Positions 55,901 to 64,000 of a DNA stretch of 64,000 bases are shown here, in pieces. The translations under genes were made by a program, and so were the position numbers. Position 1 is the first letter of the stretch. Each line of letters opens with the position of its first letter. The DNA lies in NCBI GenBank assembly GCA_037349105.1, contig JAYJMM010000041.1, forward strand, positions 7,252,501-7,316,500, read 5' to 3'. Origin of the DNA: Limnomonas spitsbergensis. Taxonomy: Eukaryota; Chlorophyta; Chlorophyceae; Chlamydomonadales. The notes below the pieces were generated by a model that did no database searches, was not told the DNA's origin, and saw only the letters and a program-made list of their open reading frames with translations.

Positions 55901-58236
55901 GAGGAGTGCACACTGCACGACTCAAGTGTCCACACTCTGTCAGCGAGCGATCGAAAGACAAATTTGATCAATTGATGGCCTGCAAGTGCAAGACCAGGCT
56001 TGCAAGAGCCTTGAATCGTGACCATGCAGCAGGTGCGACCCACCTCCCTAGTGAGAAAGGCAAGCTGGATCGCCCCATCGATGGGGGCGAGGCAGGCCAG
56101 TGCGCTCATGAGCCAGCAGTCCCCCAGCTGCCCCTGGCAAATGTCTGAAGGCTCGATCTTGCCTGCGAGCAAACAGACATCAGAAGCTGGCAATGGCAAA
56201 TGTCTGAAGGCTTGATGTGGCCTGCGAGCAATCAGACGCCAGCAGCTGGCAATGGCACATGTTACAATTTACGGCCCCTGTCCTGACCACTTTATTCGGA
56301 ATGTATGAGGGCTCGCTTATCTTGCCTGCTATGAACCTGACATCAGACAGTAATGAAAAGGGCGTCTGGACTCTGTTTTTTCCTGGCTGAGGGCTGAGGG
56401 CACTGGATCATTTATGTGAGAATTCTGAGCGCTAGGTCAGAGGGTTAAAGAATTGGGTAAACCCTTTACTTTTCGTCTGGACTCTGTTTTGGCCTGGCTG
56501 AGGGCTGAGGGCACTAGATCATTTATGTGTGGATTGTGAGCACTAGGCCAGAGGGTTTAAGGTTTGCGTAAACCCTTAACTTTTTGTGTGGGCACAAGGC
56601 CTAATGCCGCCACTTTGTATCTCGGGGGGCGCCCCTGACAGCCACCATGCCTGGCATGGGCAAAGAATGATATAAAGGAATCCATTCCTCGAGGGCGAGA
56701 GGGTTCAGGAGTGCGGCACGGGCCGGCTGGCATGAACAGGCCCCTGTGCAGGTCCTAGCCGAAGCACAGAGATAGGGAGATCACAGGACCCAACTGCTGG
56801 CACAGGACAGGGTTTTGGTGCTTTCGTACACTCCTCGAGCTCAGGCTCTCCAGCAAACGGATGCAAATGCTTTCTATGCAATTAAAGAGCGCTCCGATGA
56901 CAATTCCCCCAAAACCATTTGAAAGAGTGCCAGTTGGGAGCTGTGTTGCCCTCCCTTTGATGAAGAACAACTACCGAGTCATCCATGGACCCAGTCCCAT
57001 GCACCATCCATGCACCATCCATGCACCCAGTCCCATGCACCATCCACGAACCCAGTCCCATGCACCATCCTTGCACCCAGTCCCATGCAACATCCATGCA
57101 CCCAGTCCCATGCACCATCCATGCACCCAGTCCCATGCACCATCCTTGCACCCAGTCCCATGCAACATCCATGCACCCAGACCCAAACACCATCCATGCA
57201 CCCAGACCCAAACACCATCCATGCACCCAGTCCCATGCACCATCCATGCACCCAGACCCAAACACCATCCATGCACCCAGTCCCATGCACCATCCTTGCA
57301 CCCAGTCCCATGCACCATCCATGCACCCAGCCCCATGCAACATCCATGCACCCAGACCCAAACACCATCCATGCACCCAGTCCCACGCACCATCCATGCA
57401 CCCAGTCCCATGCACCCAGTCCCATGCACCCAATCTCACGCACCATCCGCCCCAGACCCATGCACCATCCATGCACCCAAAACCATGCACCATCCATGCA
57501 CCCAGTCCCATGCACCATCCATGCACCCAGTCCCATGCACCATCCATGCACCCAGTCCCATGCACCATCCATGCACTCAGACCCATGCACCATCCATGCA
57601 CCCAGTCCCATGCACCATCTATGCACACAGGCCTATGCGCCATCCATGCACCTAGTCCCATGCAACATCCATGCACCAGGCAGGATCAGAGGACGCAGCC
57701 CCCCTGCACTAGTTACGGTATCAGCCGTCATACCTGTCTCATATGCTAGTTAGCTTCTGAGGGGGCGACCTAGGGCCTACAGGCTACAGGAGCATGAGCT
57801 GCAGCATCGCTTCTTATAACATGCTTTGGCAGCAATTTAGCTACACAGTTGCTGATGGACGAGGGGACTGGTGCAGCTAACCCTGCTGCTCGGGCCACCG
57901 GCGGCAGGCCTGTCAAGGTTTGATACCCAATGGTCTAGTGGTGGCTGCCCCACAGCCCCGTAAGGTGGTGTGGCGCACACAGACAGAAACACTGGCAGCA
58001 ACTTGACTGTGACATGTAGCCTGGGCCTGCAGCTGCTTACCTGAAAATAGCTTTGCTCCAGTTTGGCCCCCTCTCGCACAAATCTGATCGATGCGCTTCC
58101 TGAAATTCGAATTCAAGCGAAGCCCAAGTGAGGTCAGGGCTGGAGTGCTTCCCGAAGGAAGCGTGACAGACTTTGGGTTGGCTGAGTTATAGGAAGGCGG
58201 TGCAAGACAGAAGTCTTTCCCAATTGCACCCACCAT
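46927..58236 (-). CDS. Calpain-type cysteine protease, catalytic region in at least eight exons
   Basis: A calcium-dependent intracellular protease family. Minus-strand exons: about 58099-58041 (frame open back to 58236), 56162-56044, 55427-55248, 52964-52866, 50239-50045, 48256-48122, 47343-47263 and 47000 to about 46927. Phases join without a break. The catalytic triad is intact: Cys in SDICQGQLGDCWLMSALACL, His in GHAYSVVAAK and Asn in VKLRNPWGSFEWKGNWSD. Other family landmarks are YGKYRIRLFDRPRNKFVTVA, DDYIPC, DEAWVLILEKAMAK, DGGSSLWAFECLTG and DDGMFWMDFTDF. The last readable exon (NLDFCFRTTGWDDLAIDIHE) resembles the region after the protease core in algal and protist calpains. The true N- and C-terminal exons were not found; introns are up to 2.6 kb and almost wholly repeats. 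Confidence 0.9.
47460..47610. repeat. 15-bp tandem repeat, about 10 copies
   Basis: The unit is 'cacagattctacaac' or 'cacagattctataac'. It is intronic, between calpain exons 48256-48122 and 47343-47263, and open in one frame because 15 is a multiple of 3. Confidence 0.95.
48330..48480 (-). repeat. Decayed copy of calpain exon 48256-48122 upstream of it
   Basis: The segment 'gagcttgaccagctttaacg' 'ggtcaatctccttggcagcg' 'accacgctgtacgcctgccc' copies the first ~75 bases of the exon (GHAYSVVAAKEIDQFKLVKL becomes GQAYSVVAAKEID.LKLVKL), including the acceptor side. The flanking intron (gtgagggttaaggaaa / gtgagggttagggaaa) is duplicated too. Confidence 0.9.
48540..48760. repeat. Local inverted and direct repeats around 'gccagcaggggtatat'
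   Basis: 'aggccagcaggggtatatac' 'ccaccttgc' (48588-48615) recurs as 'aggccaacaggggtatatgc' 'ccaccttgc' (48727-48756). Between them, gcagggcaggcagcagggca and its inverted counterpart tgcctgactgccctgctggc can pair. Confidence 0.7.
49465..49920 (-). repeat. Decayed copies of the calpain exon 50239-50045 3' edge and donor
   Basis: The block 'cacctgcacgatcccgttga' 'tgttctccttgtcactgcc' (exon end plus donor on the minus strand) recurs at about 49850-49895, 49655-49700 and, weaker, 49465-49500. Confidence 0.9.
49905..49990. repeat. Family C core copy
   Basis: Reads 'gccaaggtggacccgacctt' 'gaccagcccacggccagtgg' 'cccaagcagcaagagctgca'. It lies between two copies of the exon edge. Confidence 0.6.
50240..50960 (-). 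repeat. Five successive decayed copies of the calpain exon 50239-50045 acceptor and 5' edge
   Basis: Blocks of ~100-130 bp containing 'atcttcccgttcttgtcctt' 'ggggtgaaccaggtcgtaac' 'gcttccaggagggcacctga' occur at 50332-50435, 50460-50560, 50590-50680, 50700-50800 and 50860-50950. Similarity to the exon falls stepwise with distance. The minus-strand acceptor CATCAG|GC is retained in most copies. Confidence 0.93.
51112..51513. repeat. (GGGCA)n pentanucleotide tract, about 80 copies
   Basis: About 400 bp of uninterrupted GGGCA (TGCCC on the transcribed minus strand), with GGGCT interruptions only at the left end (51140-51180). It is preceded by a diverged ggcatggcat/ggcagtgcat stretch from 51038. 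It lies inside a calpain intron. Long ORFs on both strands across it are artefacts. Confidence 0.98.
51620..52400. repeat. Tandem array of ~60-bp units carrying CCCTAAA strings, about 13 copies
   Basis: The unit is 'tttcattgatgctgcaagga' 'cagggcatccacctaaaccc' 'taaaccctcataccg', with some units short by one CCCTAAA. The 51620 and 50985 ends share 'gctgcaacgacagggc' / 'gctgcagcgtcaaggcgtc'. Confidence 0.95.
52660..52805. repeat. Family C copy with duplicated 3' tail
   Basis: Contains 'tgtggaccaaacctggcctg' and ends 'gtggctaaattgtagctgaa' 'agccataatgtggctgaatt' 'gtagctgaaatac': two copies of the GTGGCTnAATTGTAGCTGAA tail. Confidence 0.7.
52965..53475 (-). repeat. Four decayed copies of calpain exon 52964-52866 acceptor and 5' edge
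   Basis: 'gggagctccctccgtccaaa' 'ttgtggaacgagccctgatc' 'aggacatgagc' (exon start plus acceptor, minus strand) recurs near 53045-53100, 53155-53215, 53280-53335 and 53405-53465. The spacing is about 120 bp. The exon start GGCTCGTTCCACAA appears as GGCGTCGTTCCACAA or similar in the copies. Confidence 0.92.
53930..54735. repeat. ~49-60-bp tandem array in a calpain intron, about 15 copies
   Basis: The unit is 'agatctacccaggtaatgcc' 'tgggcagaccatctggacgg' 'atctagcac'. Every unit contains one or two AGATCT palindromes and CCAGGTAATG, a donor-like AGGTAA. Confidence 0.93.
54850..55215. repeat. Two family C copies in opposite orientation
   Basis: 54860-54990 starts 'cagctacagttcagctacat' and runs to 'gtcaaggtttggtccccaac'. 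55080-55210 ends 'tagctgaactgtagcctaac' 'tacacagaaataa'. The pair forms a loose inverted repeat. Confidence 0.6.
55510..55695. repeat. 19-bp tandem repeat, about 9 copies
   Basis: The unit is 'cagctgccatgcagatatt', with one rearranged unit near 55565-55600. It is intronic in calpain, upstream of exon 55427-55248. Confidence 0.93.
56165..56350 (-). repeat. Decayed copies of calpain exon 56162-56044 acceptor
   Basis: 'ggcaaatgtctgaaggcttg' 'atgtggcctgcgagcaatca' 'gacgccagcagctggcaatg' at 56192-56250 copies the acceptor (ctgcgagcaaacagacatca) and first coding bases. A weaker copy is at 56300-56345. Confidence 0.88.
56370..56600. repeat. ~113-bp direct duplication with telomere-like ends
   Basis: 'gtctggactctgtttt' through 'gggtttaaggtttgcgtaaa' 'ccctt' occurs twice, at about 56364-56475 and 56477-56590. 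Confidence 0.85.
56980..57680. repeat. 25-bp tandem repeat, about 28 copies
   Basis: The unit is 'catgcaccatccatgcaccc' 'agtcc', with a variant (acccaaacaccatcc) interspersed in blocks near 57180-57370. It is open in all frames on both strands, so the 250-residue His/Pro- and Trp/Gly-rich ORFs here are artefacts. Confidence 0.97.
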
Positions 58237-58359
58237 TCAACTTCTTGATCTATCTGGGCGGGTGACTTGTTATTCCAAGGTCCAATCGATGTTGCGTTGG
58301 CTGCAGGAGTGGAGCAGGATCGGTTCAGGATTAGAAAAGGAAGCACAACATTCATCGAA

Positions 58360-58830
58360 GCATGACTAGGAGGGGGTGCTCAGCAGATGCAAAATTGGAG
58401 CAAAATAAGGAAGCAGAGCACAGTAGCTGCAGGCTTGGAGCATTATTGGGAAGGGAGCATGCCATAAATGCATTGGGTGCAGCATTGGAGGAGGATTAGG
58501 AACAGAGCACTGTAGCTGCAGGCTTGGAGCAGGATAAGGAGGGGGGGCACAACATTACTGCACTGGCTGCAGGATTAGAGCAGGATAAGGAGGGGGGGCA
58601 CAACATTACTGCACTGGCTGCAGGATTAGAGCAGGATTGGGAGGGGGGGCACAAGTGCACAACATTTATGCACTGGCTCTAGGATTAGAGCAGGATTGGG
58701 AGGGGGGGCACAACATTAATGCACTGGCTGCAGGATTGGAGCAGGATTAGGAACCAGAGCACAGAAGTAGAAGGATTGGAGAAGTTTTAAGAGAGGGAGC
58801 ACAACATTTATGCACTGGCTGCATGAATTG
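58360..58830. repeat. ~50-60-bp tandem array, about 9 copies
   Basis: The unit is 'attggagcaggataaggagg' 'gggggcacaacattactgca' 'ctggctgcagg'. It sits upstream of the first located calpain exon. Confidence 0.9.
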
Positions 58831-59244
58831 AGTAGGATCAGAAAGTGGAGAACACAATTAATGCATTGTACCAGTTGTGTCCTGCGGATGTTGTAATGGC
58901 TGCATGATTGGATAAGTATTAGGAAGAGAATCATGCCAATAATGCATGGTCTAGTATAAAATAGACCGTGGGTGGTCAACAAGGCAAGTGAGATGGGGTA
59001 GGCTGCGGGCACGACATGAGGATCTGGGATGCGACACGACTTCTAGAAATGACCCATGCCTGACCACAGCACATTGCTAAGCAGTCTTAGGGTTTGAACA
59101 TGCCGTGAGGCACTTGGAAATGTGGTTGGAGGAGAAACAGGGGAGGGGGGGGGCATGACAGCAAGGAATGCACACAGCGGCTGCGATACAATGTGGAGGG
59201 TTATGCTATGGCCCAGCGGTTGACATGGCCCGGTTACAACGATG

Positions 59245-59525
59245 TCAACTCTCCCATGCACCTGTCGCATGGAAGATGTATGAAGCTTGAGAGCCAGTGT
59301 TGTAGGCTTGTGCATATGCCTCAGATTTGAACATGCGGCAAAAGGACTGAAAGACAGCTGAAGCACGGCCTTGCTGGGCATGCAGACGCTGTAACTGAAA
59401 CAGCTGTACCTGGGAAGCTTTTGTCTTTGAACGTGCAATTGCAGCAGACGCACAGGCCACAGGCCAGACCTCGGACGAGCCTTTGCAAATATACGAAGAT
59501 GCATCCAAAGAAGTAGATCCTGCAC
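59245..59525 (-). other. Possible coding exon, unrecognised
   Basis: A minus-strand frame reads with balanced amino-acid use and helix-like spacing (...SKTKASQVQLFQLQRLHAQQ...). It could be an upstream exon of the calpain gene or of another gene. No motif was recognised, and neighbouring frames are also open. Confidence 0.2.
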
Positions 59526-59539
59526 AACGACGCGGCGGT

Positions 59540-60760
59540 CATGGGTTCTGTTTGAAATGTGCTTTGATCATGACTGTGTCGCCGTCACTTGCCAGGTCGC
59601 TTGAACTGGTAGAATTATTGGGCAGAAGATCGTCTTGAGGAGGCACATGCCGAAGCCCATTCTTGCTAGGTTCGTTAAATAGACGACCTGCGGCCAGCAA
59701 CCTTCGACCACCCTGCTTCGACCTCTACCAGATGTATACCATCAAGGAAATTCAAACTTTAGCAATGCTTATTCTGAATAGCCTTGGGGTAACGCTAACG
59801 GATCGATGTCTCACAGACTCACAATCCCGGTGAATCCCGGCTCACACACTTGGGACCGGTAGTTGGTACCGTTAGGTGCAATATGAAAGGGTCACCTGGC
59901 GGGACCTCCCGAGCTCCGAGGTGGTACGGATCCCTTTTGATGCTGCTAAAGACAGCACTCGGGTACAGAGACCTTAGGCACCGACCGAGCAAGAAACAGG
60001 CTGGACAGTAGTTGGGTTTTTCTACTGGAGGTTAATCAGCAGATATTTTTAGTACGATAACTCCGTATCCTATGTCCTCATGTCCATGGCTTCTGGAGTG
60101 AATCTTGATGGACCAAGTTGGCAGGGTACCAACCCCACCAGGCTGATCATAGGCAGTGTTGTAGCTAGCATTTCAGCTTAAACACGCTTACTCAACAGCT
60201 ATGGAGACTAAAAAACTACACCGCAGTCAAGGGAGGTAGAAAGGCCTACACACAAACAACTGTTGGACGCCGACGCGGCCGAGCCTTTACAGCATGGCCC
60301 AGTGGTGTGCCGTCATTGACACAAACAGCTGCTTCATCATGGTACGACCTGATCATACTGGTACGGTTCGACAATCTTGCAAGCAAGAATATTGCTGACA
60401 TGTCGCAACATAGAAAAGTAACCGTGACTGAAACGGTCGGGATATAATGTTATATCACGAATACGGGAATATACTGTGCCAAGATTCAAAAATTAAATGC
60501 TACCTCCAGGCAGATGTAGAAAATGGGCCCATGCAGGTGATCCCAATCTACCAAAGTTTACTAAGGTTTCAGTACCATACATGGTGGTGCGGCTCCAATT
60601 GCATACATTATTTTTATTTGCTTGCATCTCAGAGTTTCAAGGGTTGCGCAGCCAGCCTCACACTAAGGTAGGTCCAAACAAAAGGATACGCTGACTGTCC
60701 GACTGAGAATCAAACTAATGCTGAAGTTCAATTTTTCTGCCCCAATATCACAACGGATAA
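59540..60760. other. Region with no supported gene
   Basis: Holds one family-A copy at 60260-60325 (gacgccgacgcggccgagcc, tttacagcatggcccagtgg). Nothing else was recognised. Confidence 0.4.
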
Positions 60761-60763
60761 CCA

Positions 60764-60911
60764 TCGGAAGCGCTGCTGCCTCCCTCCTCGTTATCTTTGA
60801 ACATGCGGAGGACGGCCAGGTCGTGCATGGCATCCGCACCCATCAGCTCCACACTGTACGGGGTCGTGTTGCCTGCTGCGTCAGTGACCACCACTACCAC
60901 CACTAGGTGAC
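60764..60911 (-). CDS. Exon of a probable Deg/HtrA-like serine protease
   Basis: After an acceptor TGCAG the minus strand encodes GHLVVVVVVTDAAGNTTPYS then VELMGADAMHDLAVLRMF. This matches the Deg/HtrA stretch in which a beta-strand and surface loop lead into the catalytic Asp motif (VxLxDGxxYxAxVVGxDxxxDLAVLxI); the Asp in HDLAVL would be the triad Asp. Deg proteases act in chloroplast, mitochondria or secretory compartments as quality-control enzymes. The exon end is uncertain; a donor ATG|GTTATC near 60764 is possible. Neighbouring exons (His and Ser motifs) were not found. A candidate upstream exon near 62150-62230 could not be joined in phase. Upstream lies a long array of copies of this exon's start. 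Confidence 0.5.
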
Positions 60912-62065
60912 CTGCACTCAGGTTACAGTGAGCAGCAGTGCACACCTTAGGGTGCTTCAGCTACATTTCAGCTATTAACTTGTGACAGCCGGGGGGCCGT
61001 CAGTTATGACCACCTAGGTGACCTGCACTCAAGTCACTGTGAGCAGCAGAGCACATCTTAGGGTGCTTCAGCTACATTTCAGCTTAAAAACGGCTGATGG
61101 ACGGGGGGCCTGCTGCGTCAGTGTTGACCACCTAGGTGACCTGCACTCAAGTCACAGTGAGCAGCAGAGCACATCTTAGGGTGCTTCAGCTACATTTCAG
61201 CTTAAAAACGGCTGATGGACGGGGGGCCTGCTGCGTCAGTGTTGACCACCTTGGTGACCTGCACTCAAGTCACAGTGAGCAGCAGAGCACATCTTAGGGT
61301 GCTTCAGCTACATTTCAGCTAAAAAACGGCTGATGGACGGGGGGCCTGCTGCGTCAGTGTTGACCACCCTGGTGACCTGCACTCAGGTTACAGGAAGCAG
61401 CGGTGCACATCTTAGGGTGCTTCAGCTACATTTCAGCTTAAAAACGGCTGATGGACGGGGGGCCTGCTGCGTCAGTGTTGACCACCTTGGTGACCTGCAC
61501 TCAAGTCACAGTGAGCAGCAGAGCACATCTTAGGGTGCTTCAGCTACATTTCAGCTAAAAAAACGGCTGATGGACGGGGGGCCTGCTGCGTCAGTGTTGA
61601 CCACCCTGGTGACCTGCACTCAGGTTACAGGAAGCAGCGGTGCACATCTTAGGGTGCTTCAGCTACATTTCAGCTTAAAAACGGCTGATGGACGGGGGGC
61701 CTGCTGCGTCAGTGTTGACCACCTAGGTGACCTGCACTCAAGTCACAGTGAGCAGCAGAGCACATCTTAGGGTGCTTCAGCTACATTTCAGCTAAAAAGC
61801 GGCTGATGGACGGGGGCCTGGTGCGTCAGTGAAGACCACCTTGGTGACCTGAACTCAGGTTACAGTGAGCAACAGTGCACATCTTAGGGTGCTTAAGCTA
61901 CACTTCAGCTAAAAAACGGCTGATGGACGGGGGGCCTGGTGCGTCAGTGATGACCACCTTGGTGACCTGCACTCAGGTTACAGGAAGCAGCGGTGCACAT
62001 CTTTAAGTACTTCAGCTACATTTAGGGTGCTTCCGCTACATTTCAGCTAAAAATCGGCTGGTGGA
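60912..62065 (-). repeat. ~118-bp tandem array seeded by the Deg-like exon's acceptor and start
   Basis: About nine copies of a unit containing 'tgctgcgtcagtgttgacca' 'ccttggtgacctgcactcaa' 'gtcacagtgagcagcagagc' 'acatcttagggtgcttcagc' 'tacatttcagcttaaaaacg' 'gctgatggacggggggc'. On the minus strand each starts like the exon: CTGAGTGCAG|GTCACC, then GTGGTCA..CTGACGCAGCAGG. The spacer equals the start of family C (ttcagctacatttcagct..ggctgatggacggggggcct), so a family-C piece was amplified with the exon edge. Confidence 0.93.
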
Positions 62066-62534
62066 CGGGGGGCCAGAAGATACCTGAGGCTTGGATTTTC
62101 AGAAAGTAGCGGGGTTTAGTTTCGTCAGGTTTCGTCAGGGGGTTCGTCACCAACTCACCACCCCACTCGGCGCTGTACAACACGCGGCACAATCACGTTC
62201 ATGGTGCCAAGCTCACAGTTTCTGACCTGGCGGAAGTCTCATTCGAAAAGTCCAGGAGTTAAGAGCACCCAGATTTATTTCCCAACGAAATCCTTTTTTC
62301 AATGTCTCTAGCTTGCAAGTATTTCGCGGTGCACCTGAAATCAGCCCCCCCCCTTCCACTGACTGACCAGGTGTCCCTCCACTCACTGCCCCCCCCTCCA
62401 CACATTGACCATGTGTCCCTCCACTCACCCGCATTGGCATGTGAGTATGTGACCCTTCAGTCCAGTCCCATCCTGTAACTTCCAGGATTTAAGAGCACCC
62501 ACTTTTTTATTCCCAAAAAAATCCTTGCTTTTTA
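62066..62534. repeat. Duplicated block in otherwise unassigned DNA
   Basis: 'aagtccaggagttaagagca' 'cccagatttatttcccaacg' 'aaatccttttttcaatg' (62248-62304) recurs diverged at 62477-62537 (acttccaggatttaagagca..). C-rich 'ccccccccttccactgactg' repeats lie between. No gene was recognised. Confidence 0.6.
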
Positions 62535-62537
62535 ATG

Positions 62538-62612
62538 TGTCTCTGTTGACAATTTACGTGCTGCGCATGCTTGCGGGTATTGTCCCCCAGTTTTCCCCAC
62601 GTGTCCCCATCC
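62538..62612 (+). repeat. 75-bp direct repeat, left copy
   Basis: tgtctctgttgacaatttac through gtgtccccatcc; matches 63131-63205 with about three mismatches. Confidence 0.95.
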
Positions 62613-62670
62613 AGGGTCCTTGGGGACCTTTTCATTTTGCTCGGGTTCAGCCGAACCCCTAATTTTTTTC

Positions 62671-62686
62671 GTCGGCTTAAGCCGAC
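62671..62686. repeat. 16-bp perfect palindrome
   Basis: gtcggcttaagccgac is its own reverse complement. Just upstream, gggttc-agcc-gaaccc (62643-62658) is a second short hairpin. Confidence 0.9.
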
Positions 62687-62837
62687 CCGACGTTAATCTG
62701 TGCTCGGATTTTTCTTCGGGACTGGAAAGTGTGAAAAAGTGCGGAACGCTGATTTCGTTATTTTTACAAAACGACCCTGAATACCTGTCGATGGCAAAGA
62801 AAGAAAGCTAGCTGCCGATACACATGGATGCAACATA

Positions 62838-62910
62838 TCCCGACATAGCAACTCGCATATAACCGAGTTGCTATGTCGGGACGGATGCCATGCGGATATG
62901 ACATCCGTCC
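62838..62910. repeat. Two adjacent perfect hairpins
   Basis: Stem 1 has 18 base pairs: tcccgacatagcaactcg (62838-62855) with cgagttgctatgtcggga (62864-62881), loop catataac. Stem 2 has 9 base pairs: ggacggatg (62879-62887) with catccgtcc (62902-62910), overlapping the end of stem 1 by three bases, so the two compete slightly. Confidence 0.95.
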
Positions 62911-63130
62911 AGCGACGAGGGAGAAACCCGAGCTGAGCTGGCATACCGCTTGATCCAAAACACGCATGCCTTGCCCATATTGAAACTTTCCACATTCTTT
63001 CAGAGTGCACGAGCTTTATCGACATTATCGCTAAAGCTGACAAGCCGAGTTGCCGAGCTGCCATTAAAATCTACCCGGCTTTGCCGAGCCACGTGTCTAA
63101 AAAGGGTCGTCTGGCCTCGGCTTGCTAAGG

Positions 63131-63205
63131 TGTCTCTGTTGACAATTTGCGTGCTGCGCATGCTTGAGGGTTTTGTCCCCCAGTTTTCCCCACGTGTCCC
63201 CATCC
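63131..63205 (+). repeat. 75-bp direct repeat, right copy
   Basis: tgtctctgttgacaatttgc through gtgtccccatcc, 593 bp from the left copy. Confidence 0.95.
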
Positions 63206-64000
63206 CTCCCTTATGTGGCCCGAGCCTTGTCCCCCCTCCTTGGACTGCTGGCCAGCGTCCATTCGCTGCATATTCTTGGCTTGGCCAGCAGCTCCGCCTG
63301 TGGTTTGTCCTTTTTGAGGTGTTTCGGTGTCGTTTCTGAAATCCAAAGTTATGGGCCTTATAAGTTTTGAAAACAATGGTGATTTTTAGAGTGCCAAACG
63401 TCAGTGTTATAAATGTTTATAACTTTTGTTTTTGATTTCGCCTTGGTGAGTTAGGTAGCTAATCCTGTAGTCCTTGGTCTTGGGCATCGTTTGGTTAAAT
63501 TTGCGCGTGGTTCCCGCGAGGCTCGCTCTTACTTTTTGGGTTTATGGTTCAAGATCCTCTGGCAGGCTGCTTCCTAGTTTTTTTTAGACCAGCCCCTTCT
63601 TAGATTTGTTTTTGGACCAAACCCTTCCCTTTGTGTATTCCCCCTCTTGTTAGTGGATGTGTTGGGGTTGAGAGGGCCTGCGGCTGCTACACCACCTTGG
63701 GTTGAGCAGCTGGCTGGCCTGGGCCCCCCTTCAATCCCTCCAATGTTTTTTTTTTTGATTTGGGCCATCTTAATTATTATCAGAGATTTGTGTGTGCAGC
63801 TGCACTCCCTCCTTCTTGGAGATTGATATTTCGGGTATAGGGTTCGGGTAATCAAGGGCTGGCAGCAGGACCCTGATCATCTGGCTGGCCTTGCCCCCAC
63901 TTGAAGCCCCCCTACTATTGGCATTTTTGGGATTTGGGTCATCTTTTTTGTCAGTCTAAAATTAGTCTGATTATTTTAATTGCTGTTGATTATTTAATTG
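63206..64000. other. T-rich intergenic DNA, no supported gene
   Basis: Contains poly-T runs (63580, 63748) and two similar blocks 'tttttgatttgggccatctt' (63752) and 'tttttgggatttgggtcatc' (63926), each following 'cctggcctgggccccccttc' or 'tggccttgcccccacttgaa', i.e. a ~180-bp diverged tandem duplication. Open frames are short and unrecognised. Confidence 0.45.

Noticed and set aside
56861..57753. Several ~250-residue ORFs rich in His/Pro/Ser or Trp/Gly/Met on both strands
   Set aside because: Products of a 25-bp tandem repeat in a calpain intron; all frames are open and no start context or family supports them.
62150..62235. Candidate upstream exon of the Deg-like gene
   Set aside because: A donor-like GTGGTGAGTT is present, but no reading frame joins in phase to the exon at 60911 without a stop.

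Overview
This is a window of nuclear DNA from an intron-rich eukaryote, most likely a green alga. The evidence is GT-AG introns with clean acceptors, a plant-style LMBR1-like membrane protein, an AP2/ERF-type transcription factor, a V-ATPase B subunit very close to plant sequences, and telomere-like TTTAGGG strings. The species cannot be fixed from sequence alone. There are no operons, Shine-Dalgarno sites or CRISPR arrays.

Layout: 774-4245 (+) 3' exons of an LMBR1-domain (LMBRD2-like) gene; 6043-7717 (-) a frameshifted Cys-rich zinc-finger protein of mobile-element style; 8738-14826 (-) a complete 12-exon V-ATPase subunit B gene; 14827-18928 intergenic repeats; 18929-27343 (+) a complete 11-exon GH18 di-N-acetylchitobiase gene; 27344-31500 dispersed repeats and a dead LINE; 31536-34070 (+) an AP2/ERF-domain gene with a homopolymer frameshift; 34071-37433 repeats; 37434-42682 (+) a complete 6-exon LTV1 ribosome-biogenesis gene; 42683-46300 repeats; 46300-58236 (-) the catalytic part of a calpain protease in at least eight exons; about 60764-60911 (-) a probable Deg/HtrA-like protease exon; 62250-64000 a hairpin-rich segment between direct repeats. 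The genes are unrelated housekeeping or regulatory genes and form no pathway.

The most striking feature is not a gene. In almost every multi-exon gene here, introns are filled with decayed tandem copies of the neighbouring exon's edge together with its splice site. This is seen at about a dozen junctions in six genes. It suggests that introns in this genome grow by repeated short tandem duplication across exon-intron boundaries. The window also holds a (GGGCA)n tract of about 400 bp, a 40-bp minisatellite open in several frames, and three dispersed repeat families, one of them making near-perfect head-to-head palindromes.

Exon coordinates were placed by hand from reading frame, splice consensus and family resemblance. 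The phases of the V-ATPase B, chitobiase and LTV1 models add up to exact multiples of three.
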